A stretch of 64,000 nucleotides of DNA, taken from contig JALPRQ010000001.1 in NCBI GenBank assembly GCA_023630215.1, positions 682,001 through 746,000 on the forward strand. The letters are read 5' to 3'. Shown here piece after piece: positions 44,302 through 55,113 of this stretch. The notes beneath the pieces are model-generated. The model saw nothing but the letters and a program-made list of their open reading frames with translations. It did not search any database and was not told where the DNA came from. Made by a program: the position numbers and the translations under genes. Each line of letters begins with the position of its first letter. The stretch's first letter is position 1. This DNA is from Rhodobacteraceae bacterium NBU2976. GTDB taxonomy: Bacteria > Pseudomonadota > Alphaproteobacteria > Rhodobacterales > Rhodobacteraceae.

Positions 44302-44805
44302 TCACAATTTCCCGAGCTTTGCTGTGATGTCGCGCACCAAACTGTCGACTGGCTGGTCAATATCGACGCTGATCGCGTTTTCATCCGGTCCGGGGATTTC
44401 CAGCGTGGCAAACTGACTGTCGAGCAGGCTGGTGGGCATAAAATGCCCCTCGCGATTACCCATGCGGTCGGCGATAACCTCGCGGCTGCCCGACAGGTGG
44501 ATGAAGGTAACGGGTTCACCTGTGGCCCGCGTGATCCGTTCGCGATAGACACGTTTCAGGGCAGAGCATCCGATGATCGCCCGTCCGTTGGCCCGGCCCA
44601 GTGTTTGACCAACGGCATCAAGCCATGGCCAGCGGTCATCGTCTGTCAGGGGCTCGCCCGCGCTCATCTTGTCGATATTGCTTTGGGGGTGGAGGTCATC
44701 GCCGTCGATATAGGTCGCGCCAAGCGGCCCCTCCAGCGCTGCGCCGACGGTGGATTTGCCACTGCCCGCGACCCCCATCAGAACCATTAATCTTGACTGT
44801 TGCAT
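44302..44805 (-). CDS. gntK: Gluconokinase
   Basis: A 167-residue P-loop kinase phosphorylating gluconate to 6-phosphogluconate. Walker A GVAGSGKST (about residues 10-18), then YIDGDDLHP, MSAGEPLTDDDRWPWL and CSALKRVYRERI are the GntK motifs. I take the ATG at 44805 (GGGGGAAAG just upstream) over an ATG 24 bases earlier. Divergent from gnd, which uses its product. ATCGGT occurs at 44837 and 44881 in the gap, loosely like GntR-type operators. Confidence 0.93.
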   Translation of the reverse strand: MQQSRLMVLMGVAGSGKSTVGAALEGPLGATYIDGDDLHPQSNIDKMSAGEPLTDDDRWPWLDAVGQTLGRANGRAIIGCSALKRVYRERITRATGEPVTFIHLSGSREVIADRMGNREGHFMPTSLLDSQFATLEIPGPDENAISVDIDQPVDSLVRDITAKLGKL

Positions 44806-44908
44806 CTTTCCCCCAGCGTTCAGTTGCATACCCTTTATCGGTCCTCTAAGAAGTTATTCAAGCCTTTTGCTTTAACGATAATCGGTACGCAGCCGACCAG
44901 GGGGAAAC

Positions 44909-46315
44909 ATGTCGAAATCTGAAATTGGCCTGATCGGCCTTGGCACCATGGGTGCAATGCTGTCACTGAACATTGCCGAGAAAGGGTTTCCCATCGCGGT
45001 GTTCAATCGGACCACTGCGGTCACCCGAAATTTTCACGAGGACGCAGGCGATCTGGCCGACATGATCACCCCGACCGAGTCGTTAGAGGATTTGGTTGCC
45101 GCCATCGCCAAGCCGCGCGCGATCATCCTGATGGTGCCTGCCGGGGCCCCGGTCGATCAGCAGATCGAGGCGCTGCGTCCCTTGCTGGATGAAGATGATT
45201 TGATCATCGACGCGGGCAACGCCAATTTCCACGACACCAACCGCCGCGGGGCAGAGGCCGAGGATCAGGGCGTGCCGTTCCTTGGCATTGGTGTGTCGGG
45301 CGGCTCCGAAGGGGCGCGGCACGGTCCGTCTATCATGGGCGGTGGCACCAAATCCTCGTGGGATCGGGTGGAGCATATCCTGAAGGCCATTTCGGCGAAA
45401 TATGAGGGCCAGCCCTGCGCAACATGGATGGGCAAAGGCGGTTCAGGTCATTTTGTGAAAACGGTGCATAACGGCATCGAATATGCCGACATGCAGATGA
45501 TTGCCGAGGTTTACGGCGTGATGCGCGACGGCATGGGTATGTCGGCAAAGGAGTGCGCCGCCGTGTTCAAAAAATGGAACGAAGGGCCGCTGCAATCCTA
45601 CCTCATTGAAATCTCGGGCGAGGTCGCGGCGGCAGAGGATCCCAAAACCGGCAAAGCCATGCTGGATATCATTCTGGACCGTGCTGGGCAGAAAGGCACG
45701 GGCCGTTGGACCGCGATTGAGGCGCAGCATCTGGGGTCCGCGATCACCGTCATCGAAGCCGCCGTCGCCGCGCGAAACATGTCGGCTGTGCTGGATGAGC
45801 GGCGCAAGGGACAAAACGTGTTTGGTGCCGCGCCGCAAAAATTGCATGGCGAGATCACAATAGATGATCTGGAACAGGCGCTGATCGGCGGCAAGATCGT
45901 CTGTTATGCGCAGGGTTTCGATCTTCTTTATGCGGCAGATGCGCATTTTGAATGGAACCTGCCCCTGCCCGAGGTCGCCGAGGTCTGGCGCGAAGGCTGC
46001 ATCATCCGGTCATCCATGCTGAACGATATGGCATCTGCATTGCGGGCTCATCCCGAGGAAAACCTGATGTTCTCGCCTTATTTCGCGGGCTTGTTGAAAC
46101 AATCTGACGGGGCGCTGCGGAAAGTCGCCTCGACCGCGATCACGCACGGGTTGCCGGTGCCGGCATTGGGCGCGGCGGTAGCCTATTTTGACATTATGCG
46201 CACTGAGCGGTCTACAGCGAACATGATTCAGGCGCAGCGTGATTTCTTTGGTGAACACGGGTTTGAACGTGTTGATGATGATCAACCGGACCATCATGGA
46301 CCGTGGGTCGGCTAG
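44909..46315 (+). CDS. gnd: 6-phosphogluconate dehydrogenase (decarboxylating)
   Basis: A 468-residue NADP-linked dehydrogenase making ribulose 5-phosphate. Rossmann start IGLIGLGTMGAMLSLNIAEKGF, NRTT cofactor loop, substrate motif GIGVSGGSEGARHGPSIMGGG and catalytic KTVHNGIEYADMQ (about 184-196) are intact; the length matches long-form GND (about 468). GGGGGAAAC precedes ATG 44909. Its stop overlaps the convergent rhamnan-F-like gene by 4 bp. Confidence 0.95.
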   Translation: MSKSEIGLIGLGTMGAMLSLNIAEKGFPIAVFNRTTAVTRNFHEDAGDLADMITPTESLEDLVAAIAKPRAIILMVPAGAPVDQQIEALRPLLDEDDLIIDAGNANFHDTNRRGAEAEDQGVPFLGIGVSGGSEGARHGPSIMGGGTKSSWDRVEHILKAISAKYEGQPCATWMGKGGSGHFVKTVHNGIEYADMQMIAEVYGVMRDGMGMSAKECAAVFKKWNEGPLQSYLIEISGEVAAAEDPKTGKAMLDIILDRAGQKGTGRWTAIEAQHLGSAITVIEAAVAARNMSAVLDERRKGQNVFGAAPQKLHGEITIDDLEQALIGGKIVCYAQGFDLLYAADAHFEWNLPLPEVAEVWREGCIIRSSMLNDMASALRAHPEENLMFSPYFAGLLKQSDGALRKVASTAITHGLPVPALGAAVAYFDIMRTERSTANMIQAQRDFFGEHGFERVDDDQPDHHGPWVG

Positions 46316-47475
46316 GCCGCTTTATGCGCGGCCTTCTGGTCCATACGTTCGCGATATTCCTTGACTTCACGCCTGACAATTTCGGTTGCGGGGTCGTTAG
46401 AGCCATCCAGAAATGACAACAGCACCTCCGAGTTCTCCTCGGAGGAATAGGCGGGCGTTTTTTTCAGGAATGAAAACCCGGATTCGCGAATAATCACGCC
46501 GGGTAAGGCGTATGAAATACCCGATCCGGCAATCGTCTTGGTCAGACAGGCTAATGCTTTGGAACGCCATTCTTCAGTGTCAGTACCGTTATCCAGAAGT
46601 TCCCTCAGTTCATGTTGCAAATGCGGATGATATGTCGCTGTTTCATGCGTCAATATGGTGCGAATGTCTGGTGCCGAGAGACTGAACAACCACTCGTGCA
46701 TTTGTTTAAGGTCCAGTGTCGAGGCATGTGAAAACCCGTTATCCAACACCCATTTGCTCAAACCCATTTCGCCACGAAGGACCGTCGTATCCTTGATGTT
46801 GGACAGCGGAAAGCGTTTCCAGAACGTCACAAATGCGGGCGATTGCAGGATATTGCGACCAATCCGCAATGCATATGAAGTATAATGAAAATGCGGGTAA
46901 TCTGTTTCGCTATGCCACTTGAATCGTACCATTTCGGCTGGGGTTGTCGGGGCATCACCATAATAGGATGCAGCACCCACGAAATCCCGATTATCTTGTA
47001 GTGCGACTGACACCCAGTCGGCATCCGACGTCACCGGATACCAGACCGAGTCATTCATCAGAATCAAATTGTTCAGTTGCGAAAGCCGGTCATCCAGATA
47101 CAGGATGCCGTCACGATAACCGCCGAAATCATAGCCATAGTTTGGCCTTTCAATGATCACAGAACTTAGTTCACACAGCGTATCACGTTCCACGGGATGG
47201 AGCGGTAGGTTCGAAACGATTATCGTCGATAGCCCGGCATCGCGAAATCGTTCCAATGCCAGCAGATGCGATTGTTGTACGCCGTATTTGGGGTAGATCA
47301 GGTAGATGATCACATCCTTACCCACAGGGGTGTCGTTGTGAATGACCTGACGCCAATGCGAGACGAAGCGATCATAATACACAGTATTAAACCGATAACT
47401 CAGCGCGTTCACAACGGGTCGTGTGAGGCGACGAATATGGAATTTGAGAACATATGTAAGATCGGCAAATTTCAT
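46312..47475 (-). CDS. Rhamnan synthesis protein F-like polysaccharide protein
   Basis: A 387-residue protein of the RgpF (rhamnan synthesis F) family, seen in clusters for rhamnose-containing cell-surface polysaccharides. VIIYLIYPKYGVQQSHLLALERF, RPNYGYDFGGYRDGILYL and LILMNDSVWYPV are family hallmarks; the GYDFGGYRD part resembles a nucleotide-sugar site. Base composition is lower in GC (hand count of five lines about 50%) than neighbouring gnd (about 63% in one line), suggesting transfer. No other polysaccharide genes are adjacent except galE 1.6 kb away. Confidence 0.82.
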   Translation of the reverse strand: MKFADLTYVLKFHIRRLTRPVVNALSYRFNTVYYDRFVSHWRQVIHNDTPVGKDVIIYLIYPKYGVQQSHLLALERFRDAGLSTIIVSNLPLHPVERDTLCELSSVIIERPNYGYDFGGYRDGILYLDDRLSQLNNLILMNDSVWYPVTSDADWVSVALQDNRDFVGAASYYGDAPTTPAEMVRFKWHSETDYPHFHYTSYALRIGRNILQSPAFVTFWKRFPLSNIKDTTVLRGEMGLSKWVLDNGFSHASTLDLKQMHEWLFSLSAPDIRTILTHETATYHPHLQHELRELLDNGTDTEEWRSKALACLTKTIAGSGISYALPGVIIRESGFSFLKKTPAYSSEENSEVLLSFLDGSNDPATEIVRREVKEYRERMDQKAAHKAA

Positions 47476-47634
47476 TTGAATTCTATATATTATGGCGTAT
47501 CGGAACCCTTTTGGCCACGAGTTATGTCACCATGATTATGACAGAAGGCGCGGGAATAACAGGTGTCGGGATAAAGCTTTTCACTTTCTTCAGAATTATC
47601 TATTAGGTCAGGCGAAGACTGACGGGGAAATGAC

Positions 47635-49041
47635 ATGACGTTACTGGATCCGGACCGCTTGTTTCCAAGCGATCCCACGCAGCGCAAATTGTCGCGAGAG
47701 TTGTATAACGGTATCAAATCCTTGCCGATTATCAGCCCTCACGGACATACGGATCCGCGCTGGTTTGCCGAAAACGCACCATTTCCCGATCCCGCGCAAC
47801 TGTTTGTGACCCCGGACCATTATGTTTTCCGGATGCTGTTTTCCCAAGGAATTGATCTTGGCGCGCTGGGCGTTCCTCGCGCTGATGGCGGGCAAACGGA
47901 AACCGACGGGCGCAAAATCTGGCGATTATTTGCTGAGAATTACTATTTGTTTCGCGCCACCCCCAGCCGCACTTGGTTGGATCATGCGTTTCAGGATGTG
48001 TTCGGGTTGAACGAACCGCTGTCGGCAAAAACGGCGGATGCCTATTACGACCATATCGCCGCTTGCCTGACACAGGATGATTTTCGACCACGGGCGCTGT
48101 TCGAACGGTTCGGGATCGAAGTGATCGCCACCACTGAAAGTCCGTTGGATGATCTGCGTTGGCACAAGATGATCCGCGAGTCAGGCTGGGAAGGCAGGGT
48201 CGTCACGGCCTATCGCCCGGACAATGTCGTTGATCCGGAAACGGACAATTTTCGCAATAATATAGACGCTTTCGGGGCGCTGACTGGTTGCGATATCACC
48301 ACCTGGGACGGGTATCTGGACGCGCATCGGACGCGCCGCGCCTATTTCAAAAGCTTTGGGGCAACCAGTTCAGATCACGGACACGCAACCGCGCGAACAG
48401 AAAATCTGCCCACGTCCGAGGCGGCGGCGCTTTACACAAAAGCGCTCGCCGGAAGTTGCACACCATCCGAGGCAGAGGCATTTCGCGGCCAAATGCTGAC
48501 CGAGATGGCACGCATGTCAGTCGAGGATGGTCTGGTTTTGCAAATTCATCCGGGATCTTATCGCAACCATTCTGCCACAATTCTGGCACGCCATGGCCGT
48601 GACAAAGGGTTCGATATTCCGATGCGTACAGATTACGTCACCGCCTTGAAACCCATGCTTGATGTGGTGGGCACCAATCCGGATGTCACGATCATTGTCT
48701 TCACGCTGGATGAAACCAGCTATAGCCGCGAACTTGCCCCGTTGGCGGGTGTTTATCCCGCGCTTCGACTTGGTCCGCCCTGGTGGTTCTTTGACAGTCC
48801 CGAGGGGATGATGCGGTTTCGCGAAGCTGCCACGGAAACCGCAGGGTTTTATAATACGGTCGGTTTCAATGATGACACACGGGCCTTTTGTTCCATCCCT
48901 GCCCGTCATGATGTCGCAAGACGTGTTGATTCCGCCTTCCTTGCCAAACAGGTCGCCACCGGGCGCTTGCGCGAGGAGGAAGCACATGAAGTTGCACGGG
49001 ATCTGACCTATAATCTGGTCAAAAAGGCCTATAAGTTCTGA
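47635..49041 (+). CDS. uxaC: Uronate (glucuronate) isomerase
   Basis: A 468-residue metal-dependent isomerase of the amidohydrolase fold, turning glucuronate into fructuronate (and galacturonate into tagaturonate). ISPHGHTDPRWFAENAPF (about residue 28) carries the metal histidines; TESPLDDLRWH, LQIHPGSYRNHS and the C-terminal GFNDDTRAFCSIPARHDVARR are UxaC features. Followed 13 bases later by galE. It suggests growth on uronic acids from algal polymers; other pathway genes are not in the window. Confidence 0.94.
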   Translation: MTLLDPDRLFPSDPTQRKLSRELYNGIKSLPIISPHGHTDPRWFAENAPFPDPAQLFVTPDHYVFRMLFSQGIDLGALGVPRADGGQTETDGRKIWRLFAENYYLFRATPSRTWLDHAFQDVFGLNEPLSAKTADAYYDHIAACLTQDDFRPRALFERFGIEVIATTESPLDDLRWHKMIRESGWEGRVVTAYRPDNVVDPETDNFRNNIDAFGALTGCDITTWDGYLDAHRTRRAYFKSFGATSSDHGHATARTENLPTSEAAALYTKALAGSCTPSEAEAFRGQMLTEMARMSVEDGLVLQIHPGSYRNHSATILARHGRDKGFDIPMRTDYVTALKPMLDVVGTNPDVTIIVFTLDETSYSRELAPLAGVYPALRLGPPWWFFDSPEGMMRFREAATETAGFYNTVGFNDDTRAFCSIPARHDVARRVDSAFLAKQVATGRLREEEAHEVARDLTYNLVKKAYKF

Positions 49042-49054
49042 TTACGGAGAGATA

Positions 49055-50065
49055 ATGCGCATTCTGATAACAGGTGGGGCGGGGTATATCGGGTCTCATA
49101 CCTTGCTGGATTTGTTGTCGGCGGATCACGAGGCGCTGGTTGTCGATAATTTTTCCAACAGCAGTCCAAAGGCGCTGGATCGTGTGCGTGAATTGACCAA
49201 CCGCAATTTTGATGTTGCAGAGGGGGACGTGCGCGACCTGTCCAGCATCAGCGCTCGGATCGAGGCCTTCAAACCCGAGGCCGTGATCCATTTTGCCGGG
49301 TTGAAATCAGTTGGCGAATCCACGGAAATCCCGTTGCACTACTATGATCACAATGTGAACGGAACCTTGGCCCTGTTGCGTGCGATGGATGCCGTCGGCT
49401 GTCGTAATATTGTGTTCTCTTCCTCGGCGACCGTGTATGGGGACCCCGAATATCTGCCCTATGACGAACATCATCGGCTTGCCCCGGCGAACCCTTATGG
49501 TCGCTCCAAGCTGTTTGTCGAAGAAATCCTGAAAGATTGGGCCGCGACCGGCGGGAAATCGGCGGTTATCCTGCGCTATTTCAATCCGGTTGGGGCACAT
49601 GTGTCCGGGCGCATCGGCGAGGATCCGTGGGGCGTTCCCAATAATCTGGTTCCCTTTGTCTCGCAGGTGGCTGTTGGACGGCGAGAGAAATTGCACGTGT
49701 TTGGCAATGATTATGACACACGGGATGGCACTGGGGTGCGCGATTACATCCATGTTTGCGATCTGGCTAGCGCCCATGTTGCAGCGGTAAGTTTTGCCGC
49801 CAATCACAATGGGGCCGAGGTTATAAACGTCGGAACGGGTATCGGCGCGTCAGTTCTGGAAGTCGTCAAGGCTTTTGAAACAGCGGCAGGAAAGCCGGTC
49901 CCTTATGGCATCGCCCCACGACGTGCAGGGGATATCGCCGAGTATTACGCCGATGCCAGCAAAGCGAAACGCCTGTTGGGGTGGAGCGCGAAATACACGC
50001 TGGCAGACATGTGCTCTAGCGCGTGGAAATGGCAATCGATGAACCCGAACGGGTATGAAGATTAA
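49055..50065 (+). CDS. galE: UDP-glucose 4-epimerase
   Basis: A 336-residue short-chain dehydrogenase-type epimerase for UDP-glucose/UDP-galactose. NAD site [17 protein letters not shown], catalytic Ser/Tyr-x3-Lys in FSSSATVYG and [12 protein letters not shown] (Tyr at about residue 149), and the sugar-binding [26 protein letters not shown] motifs are present. GGAGAG precedes ATG 49055. It may supply UDP-galactose for surface polysaccharide. The stop overlaps that of betA in a palindromic TTAA. Confidence 0.94.
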   Translation: MRILITGGAGYIGSHTLLDLLSADHEALVVDNFSNSSPKALDRVRELTNRNFDVAEGDVRDLSSISARIEAFKPEAVIHFAGLKSVGESTEIPLHYYDHNVNGTLALLRAMDAVGCRNIVFSSSATVYGDPEYLPYDEHHRLAPANPYGRSKLFVEEILKDWAATGGKSAVILRYFNPVGAHVSGRIGEDPWGVPNNLVPFVSQVAVGRREKLHVFGNDYDTRDGTGVRDYIHVCDLASAHVAAVSFAANHNGAEVINVGTGIGASVLEVVKAFETAAGKPVPYGIAPRRAGDIAEYYADASKAKRLLGWSAKYTLADMCSSAWKWQSMNPNGYED

Positions 50066-51720
50066 CGTTGGGCGGTTTGCCAGTTAGGGTTCATTCGGGG
50101 CTCTAGATTGGATCGGGGCAGGGGCGTTTTGCCAAGGATGTGATCGCTGGCTTTTTCGCCAACCATGATTGATGGGGCGTTGAGGTTGCCGTTGGTGATC
50201 TGCGGGAATACGCTGCTGTCCGCAAGGCGCAGATTATCAACCCCAATCACCCGGCATTCCGGGTCAACCACCGCCATTGGATCATCCCGCCGCCCCATCC
50301 GGGCTGTGCCGCAGGGGTGATAGGCGCTTTCAACCTCCTCGCGGATGAAATCGTCGATCTCGTCATCCGATTGCACATCGGCGCCGGGCTGGATTTCCTT
50401 GCCGCGATAGGGCTTGAACGCGTCTTGCCCGAAAATCTCGCGGGTCAGGCGGATGCAGGTGCGGAAATCCTGCCAGTCTTTTTCGGTAGACATATAGTTG
50501 AACAGGATTTTCGGCGGGGCTTTCGGATCGGCCGACCGCAACGTCACGGCCCCCCGTGACGGGGATCTCATTGGACCGACATGGGCTTGATAGCCGTGCC
50601 CCTCTGCCGCTGCTTTGCCGTCGTATCGCACGGCAAGGGGCAGGAAGTGATACTGTATGTCGGGGTAATCGACACCCGCGGCGGAGCGGATAAAAGCAGC
50701 GCTTTCAAATTGGTTCGATGCGCCAAGTCCAGTGCGGCTGAACAGCCATTGCGTACCGATCCGCGCCTTGGAAATCAGGTTCCAATAGCGATAAAGGGTG
50801 ATCTTCTGGATGCTCGCCTGCTGAAAATATATCTCTAGATGGTCCTGAAGATTCTGGCCGACGCCGGGGCGATCAACCATCACGTCGATCCCCAGTTCGG
50901 CCAGATGTGCTGCGGGTCCGATGCCCGACTGCATCAGGATTTTCGGCGAGTTGATGGACCCCGCTGACAGCACCACCTCGCGCCGCGCGCGCAGGGTTTC
51001 CACCTTGCCGCCCCGGTCGATTTCCACGCCAACGACACGTCCGTCCGCAATCACCACGCGGTTCACCAACCCCCGGACCAGCTCTACGTTGGGGCGTTTC
51101 AGCGCCGGGCGCAGATAGGCGTTCGCGGTTGACCAGCGCCAGCCGCGCCAGACGGTTTGTTCCATCGGACCGAACCCTTCTTGCTGCGCGCCGTTATAAT
51201 CGTCGGTGCGCATATATCCGGCCTGCACGCCCGCCTCGATAAAGGCGTTGAACAGGGGGTTGAGGCGCGGTCCGCGTGTCACATGAACCGGCCCGTCCGA
51301 ACCCCGCCATTCCGGATCACCGATTTTGCCGTGCCAGTTTTCCATCCGCTGGAAATAGGGCAGCACGTCGGCATAGGCCCAGCCATCTGCCCCCATCGCC
51401 TGCCATGTGTCGAAATCCTTGGCGTGGCCGCGCACGTAAACCATCCCGTTGATCGAGGACGACCCCCCGATCACCTTGCCGCGTGGCGTCGCCAATTGCC
51501 GGCCATTCAGATAGGGTTCAGGTTCGGATTTATAGCCCCAATCGTAAATCGACATATTCATCGGATAGGACAGCGCTGCGGGCATCTGGATGAAAGGCCC
51601 GGAATCTGACCCGCCGTATTCCACCACCAAAACCTTGTTTTTCCCGTCCTCGGACAAGCGATAGGCCAGCGCACAGCCTGCCGAACCTGCCCCGATAATG
51701 ATATAGTCAGCTTCCATCAT
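50062..51720 (-). CDS. betA: Choline dehydrogenase
   Basis: A 552-residue GMC-family flavoprotein oxidising choline to betaine aldehyde at the membrane. FAD site [22 protein letters not shown] signature [20 protein letters not shown] and the C-terminal [27 protein letters not shown] with the catalytic histidine are clear. Its ATG overlaps the end of betC by 4 bp, so choline freed from choline sulfate is oxidised by the product of the same mRNA. Betaine aldehyde dehydrogenase (betB) is not nearby. Confidence 0.94.
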   Translation of the reverse strand: MMEADYIIIGAGSAGCALAYRLSEDGKNKVLVVEYGGSDSGPFIQMPAALSYPMNMSIYDWGYKSEPEPYLNGRQLATPRGKVIGGSSSINGMVYVRGHAKDFDTWQAMGADGWAYADVLPYFQRMENWHGKIGDPEWRGSDGPVHVTRGPRLNPLFNAFIEAGVQAGYMRTDDYNGAQQEGFGPMEQTVWRGWRWSTANAYLRPALKRPNVELVRGLVNRVVIADGRVVGVEIDRGGKVETLRARREVVLSAGSINSPKILMQSGIGPAAHLAELGIDVMVDRPGVGQNLQDHLEIYFQQASIQKITLYRYWNLISKARIGTQWLFSRTGLGASNQFESAAFIRSAAGVDYPDIQYHFLPLAVRYDGKAAAEGHGYQAHVGPMRSPSRGAVTLRSADPKAPPKILFNYMSTEKDWQDFRTCIRLTREIFGQDAFKPYRGKEIQPGADVQSDDEIDDFIREEVESAYHPCGTARMGRRDDPMAVVDPECRVIGVDNLRLADSSVFPQITNGNLNAPSIMVGEKASDHILGKTPLPRSNLEPRMNPNWQTAQR

Positions 51721-53234
51721 TCCCCGCGTGGATACCGTTTACTGTCTTCCAAGATATTGAGGTCCATGTGATTGCGCATATAGCGTTCCGACGCCTTTTG
51801 TAGGGGCTGATAATCCCACGGATAATAATCGCCGTTGCGAAGGGCCTCGTAAACCACCCAACGGCGGGCTTGGGATTCCCGGACCGCCGCGTCAAACGCG
51901 TCGAGGTCCCATCGCGTCTCCGACTTCGCGCGAAGGCTGTTCACCGTCCCCTGACGCGCGGGGTCGTCAGCCAGATTTGTCTGCTCCAGCGGGTCAGCGT
52001 CCAGATCAAACAACTGATCTGGGTCGAGCATACAGCGGTTATATTTCCACTTGCCGTAGCGTAGCGAAACAAGCGGGGTATATGACCCTTCCGCCGCGTA
52101 TTCCATCGCAACGGGCGAGGTGCGTTCTGTGCCAGACGTCAGCGGCAGCAGGCTTTCCCCTTCGACCCATGGTTCAATGTCAGACATACTTACGCCCACC
52201 AGATCGGCGAGTGTTGGCGTGACGTCGATGGTCGACACTGGGTCCGTGATCAGCCCCGGCGTTATCCCCGGCCCGGCGATCATCAACGGCACCCGGGCGG
52301 AGCCATCATAAAAGCTCATCTTGAACCACAGTCCTTTCTCGCCAAGCATATCGCCGTGGTCTGACACGAACAGGATCACCGTATTGTCGGCCTGCCGCGT
52401 ATCCTCCAACACCTTCAGCAACTGCCCGATCTTTTGGTCGAGGTAAGAAATATTGGCGAAGTAGGCGCGGCGCGAACGGCGAACGTCTTCGTCCGTGATG
52501 TCAAATTTCGTATAATCATTTGCCAGCATCAGCCGCTGCGAATGCGCGTCGTAATCGGCAAAGTCATACGGACCCTCGGTCGGGTCCAGATGCGCGCAGT
52601 CCGCGTACAAATCCCAAAACTCGCGTCGCGCCACGTAAGGATCATGCGGATGCGTAAAACTGGTTGTCAGGCACCACGGGCGGTCATCCTCGCCCCGCGA
52701 CAGTTGATACAGCTTCTGCACGGCCAGCGCCGCAACCTCGTCATCATACTCCATCTGGTTGGTGATTTCGGCCACGCCAGCACCAGTCACCGATCCCATA
52801 TTGTGATACCACCAGTCGATGCGTTCACCGGGTTTGCGATAATCAGGCGTCCAGCCGAAATCGGCGGGATAGATGTCGGTGGTCAGACGTTCCTCGAACC
52901 CGTGAAGCTGATCGGGGCCGACGAAATGCATCTTGCCGGACAGGCAGGTATAATAACCCGCGCGGCGCAGATGGTGGGCGTAGGTCGGAATGTCCGACGC
53001 GAACTCTGCCGCGTTATCGTAAACCCGCGTGCGCGAAGGCAGCAGACCAGACATAAAACTTGCCCGCCCCGGGGCGCACAAGGGCGATGCGGTATAGCAA
53101 TTCTGAAACCGGGCGGAGCGTTCCGCCAGCTTGCGCAAGTTGGGCGTCTGCAACCAATCCGCCGGACCATCTGGGAAGAACGTGCCGTTCAACTGATCAA
53201 CCATGACGATTAAAATGTTCGGTTTCATAGGCAA
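51717..53234 (-). CDS. betC: Choline-sulfatase
   Basis: A 505-residue type I sulfatase releasing choline and sulfate. The start [19 protein letters not shown] holds metal-binding aspartate; the formylglycine cysteine lies in [20 protein letters not shown] (C-x-P-x-R, about residue 53); [14 protein letters not shown] is the second metal site. The C-terminus ([12 protein letters not shown]) fits BetC. No signal peptide, so cytoplasmic. It heads the betC-betA operon, divergent from choX. Confidence 0.94.
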   Translation of the reverse strand: MPMKPNILIVMVDQLNGTFFPDGPADWLQTPNLRKLAERSARFQNCYTASPLCAPGRASFMSGLLPSRTRVYDNAAEFASDIPTYAHHLRRAGYYTCLSGKMHFVGPDQLHGFEERLTTDIYPADFGWTPDYRKPGERIDWWYHNMGSVTGAGVAEITNQMEYDDEVAALAVQKLYQLSRGEDDRPWCLTTSFTHPHDPYVARREFWDLYADCAHLDPTEGPYDFADYDAHSQRLMLANDYTKFDITDEDVRRSRRAYFANISYLDQKIGQLLKVLEDTRQADNTVILFVSDHGDMLGEKGLWFKMSFYDGSARVPLMIAGPGITPGLITDPVSTIDVTPTLADLVGVSMSDIEPWVEGESLLPLTSGTERTSPVAMEYAAEGSYTPLVSLRYGKWKYNRCMLDPDQLFDLDADPLEQTNLADDPARQGTVNSLRAKSETRWDLDAFDAAVRESQARRWVVYEALRNGDYYPWDYQPLQKASERYMRNHMDLNILEDSKRYPRGE

Positions 53235-53337
53235 ATCGTTCGACTCCGTGCGGTCCTAACGTCAAAGACCGCTTTTAAGTTGCTACTAGCGAGGAAAGTT
53301 TTATCCTGCGAAAAAACATAACTCCGGGGAGTCTCAC

Positions 53338-54267
53338 ATGACCAATCTAAAAACACCAGCACTCAGCCTTTCTGCCCTTATGATCGCCAGCGCGGCCTTC
53401 GCAGATTGCGATACCGTCACGTTCTCGGACGTGGGTTGGACAGATATTACCGCAACCACTGCCGCGACCGTGACCGTTTTGGAAGCCTTGGGGTATGAAA
53501 CCGACGTCAAAGTTCTTTCTGTTCCGGTGACATATGTCGCGCTGTCCGAAGGCGATGTCGACGTGTTTCTTGGCAACTGGATGCCGACAATGGAAGGCGA
53601 CATTGCGTCCTACCGCGAGGCAGGGACCGTCGACACGGTTCGCGCGAACCTAATGGGCGCGAAATATACGCTGGCCGTGAACAAGGTTGCCGCTGATATG
53701 GGCATTGCGGACTTCGCGGATATTGCCGCAAACGCGGATGCGCTTGATGGCAAAATCTATGGGATCGAGCCGGGCAATGACGGCAACCGCCTGATCCAAG
53801 ACATGATCGACGGCGATGCGTTTGGCCTGAGCGGGTTCGAAGTTGTCGAAAGCTCCGAACAAGGGATGCTGGCGCAGGTGGATCGGTCCGTGAAGCGTGG
53901 CGAGCCGATTGTGTTTCTGGGCTGGGAACCGCACCCGATGAACGCGAATTTTGAAATGTCTTACCTGACCGGCGGTGATGATTTCTTCGGCCCTGATCTG
54001 GGTGGCGCAACGGTGTATACCAACACTTCCGCCGGGTATGTCGATGCCTGCCCGAATGTTGGTGCGTTGCTCAATAACCTTGAATTCTCCCTCGCGATGG
54101 AGAACGAGATCATGGGCGCGATCCTGAATGACGGCACTGACCCGAACGAAGCTGCCGCCGCATGGCTGACGGCGAATCCTGACGTTCTGGGTCCGTGGCT
54201 GGAGGGTGTGACAACCAAAGACGGCGGCGACGCGATGGCTGCTGTCAACGCTGCGTTGGGCCTGTAA
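53338..54267 (+). CDS. choX: Choline ABC transporter substrate-binding protein
   Basis: A 309-residue periplasmic protein. Signal peptide ending AAFA, then the choline/betaine-binding OpuAC fold: TVTFSDVGWTDITATTAATV, FLGNWMPTM and FLGWEPHPMN supply aromatic residues for the cationic head group. Context with choWV and betCA makes choline (ChoX) the likely ligand rather than betaine. CGGGGAG is upstream of ATG 53338. Confidence 0.93.
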   Translation: MTNLKTPALSLSALMIASAAFADCDTVTFSDVGWTDITATTAATVTVLEALGYETDVKVLSVPVTYVALSEGDVDVFLGNWMPTMEGDIASYREAGTVDTVRANLMGAKYTLAVNKVAADMGIADFADIAANADALDGKIYGIEPGNDGNRLIQDMIDGDAFGLSGFEVVESSEQGMLAQVDRSVKRGEPIVFLGWEPHPMNANFEMSYLTGGDDFFGPDLGGATVYTNTSAGYVDACPNVGALLNNLEFSLAMENEIMGAILNDGTDPNEAAAAWLTANPDVLGPWLEGVTTKDGGDAMAAVNAALGL

Positions 54268-54276
54268 TCCCACTTG

Positions 54277-55113
54277 ATGGAGTGGCTTACCAATAACAAG
54301 ATCCCAGTCGGCAAATGGTTCGGCTGGGTCTTTGACCAGCTTCAGATATATGCGGCGGGTTTCTTTGACGCGATGACCGACGCGACAGAGGCGATGATCG
54401 AAGGGATCGAGTGGTTGCTGCAATCCCCTCATCCCCTGATCATCATCGCATTGTTCGCAGGCGTCACGTGGGCCATTCAACGGACATGGCAGTCCGTCGC
54501 GATTGTGATCGCCGGGCTGCTGTTCATCATCAACCAAGGCTATTGGGAAGAAACGACCGAGACGCTCTCGCTCGTGCTTTCGGCCTGTTTTGTCTGCATG
54601 GCGATTGGCGTGCCGATTGGTATCGTTATGGCGCATCGGCCGAAGTTGTATGCCTATACCCGACCTGTTCTGGACATGATGCAGACCCTGCCTGTTTTCG
54701 TCTATCTGATCCCGGCCATCGTGCTGTTCAGTATCGGTGACGTGCCGGGGCTGATGGCGACCCTCATCTTTGTGCTGCCCGCCCCGATACGGTTGACGGA
54801 GCTTGGCATATCCTCCACCCCCACCGCGTTGATGGAGGCGGCGGAGTCCTTTGGTGCGACCAAGCGCCAGAAGCTGTGGAAGGTCGAACTGCCCTACGCC
54901 ATGCCGCAAATTATGGCGGGGCTGAACCAGACGATCATGCTGTCCCTGTCGATGGTGGTCATTGCCACGCTTGTCGGGGCGTCCGGGTTGGGCAAACCCG
55001 TGCTGGTGGCGCTGAACCGCGTCAATGCGGAACTGGGGTTTGAAAGTGGATTTGTGATCGTCGTCGTGGCCATCGTGCTGGACCGGATGTTGAGGGTGGG
55101 GGCGCGGAAATGA
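54277..55113 (+). CDS. choW: Choline ABC transporter permease
   Basis: A 278-residue inner-membrane permease with about six to seven helices. LVLSACFVCMAIGVPIGIVMAHRP, PVLDMMQTLPVFVYLIPAIVLF and the coupling loop EAAESFGATKRQKLWKVELP are typical of ProW/ChoW permeases. ATG 54277 is chosen over the in-frame TTG three bases before. Nine bases after choX; its stop overlaps choV by 4 bp. Confidence 0.92.
   Translation: MEWLTNNKIPVGKWFGWVFDQLQIYAAGFFDAMTDATEAMIEGIEWLLQSPHPLIIIALFAGVTWAIQRTWQSVAIVIAGLLFIINQGYWEETTETLSLVLSACFVCMAIGVPIGIVMAHRPKLYAYTRPVLDMMQTLPVFVYLIPAIVLFSIGDVPGLMATLIFVLPAPIRLTELGISSTPTALMEAAESFGATKRQKLWKVELPYAMPQIMAGLNQTIMLSLSMVVIATLVGASGLGKPVLVALNRVNAELGFESGFVIVVVAIVLDRMLRVGARK

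Noticed and set aside
44830-44908. GntR-type operator between gluconokinase and gnd
   Set aside because: Only the hexamer ATCGGT repeats (44837 and 44881); the palindromic form expected of a GntR site is not complete, so I did not list it as a feature.
53650-54909. A 419-codon minus-strand frame
   Set aside because: Antisense to choX and choW, which have clear family motifs and operon spacing.
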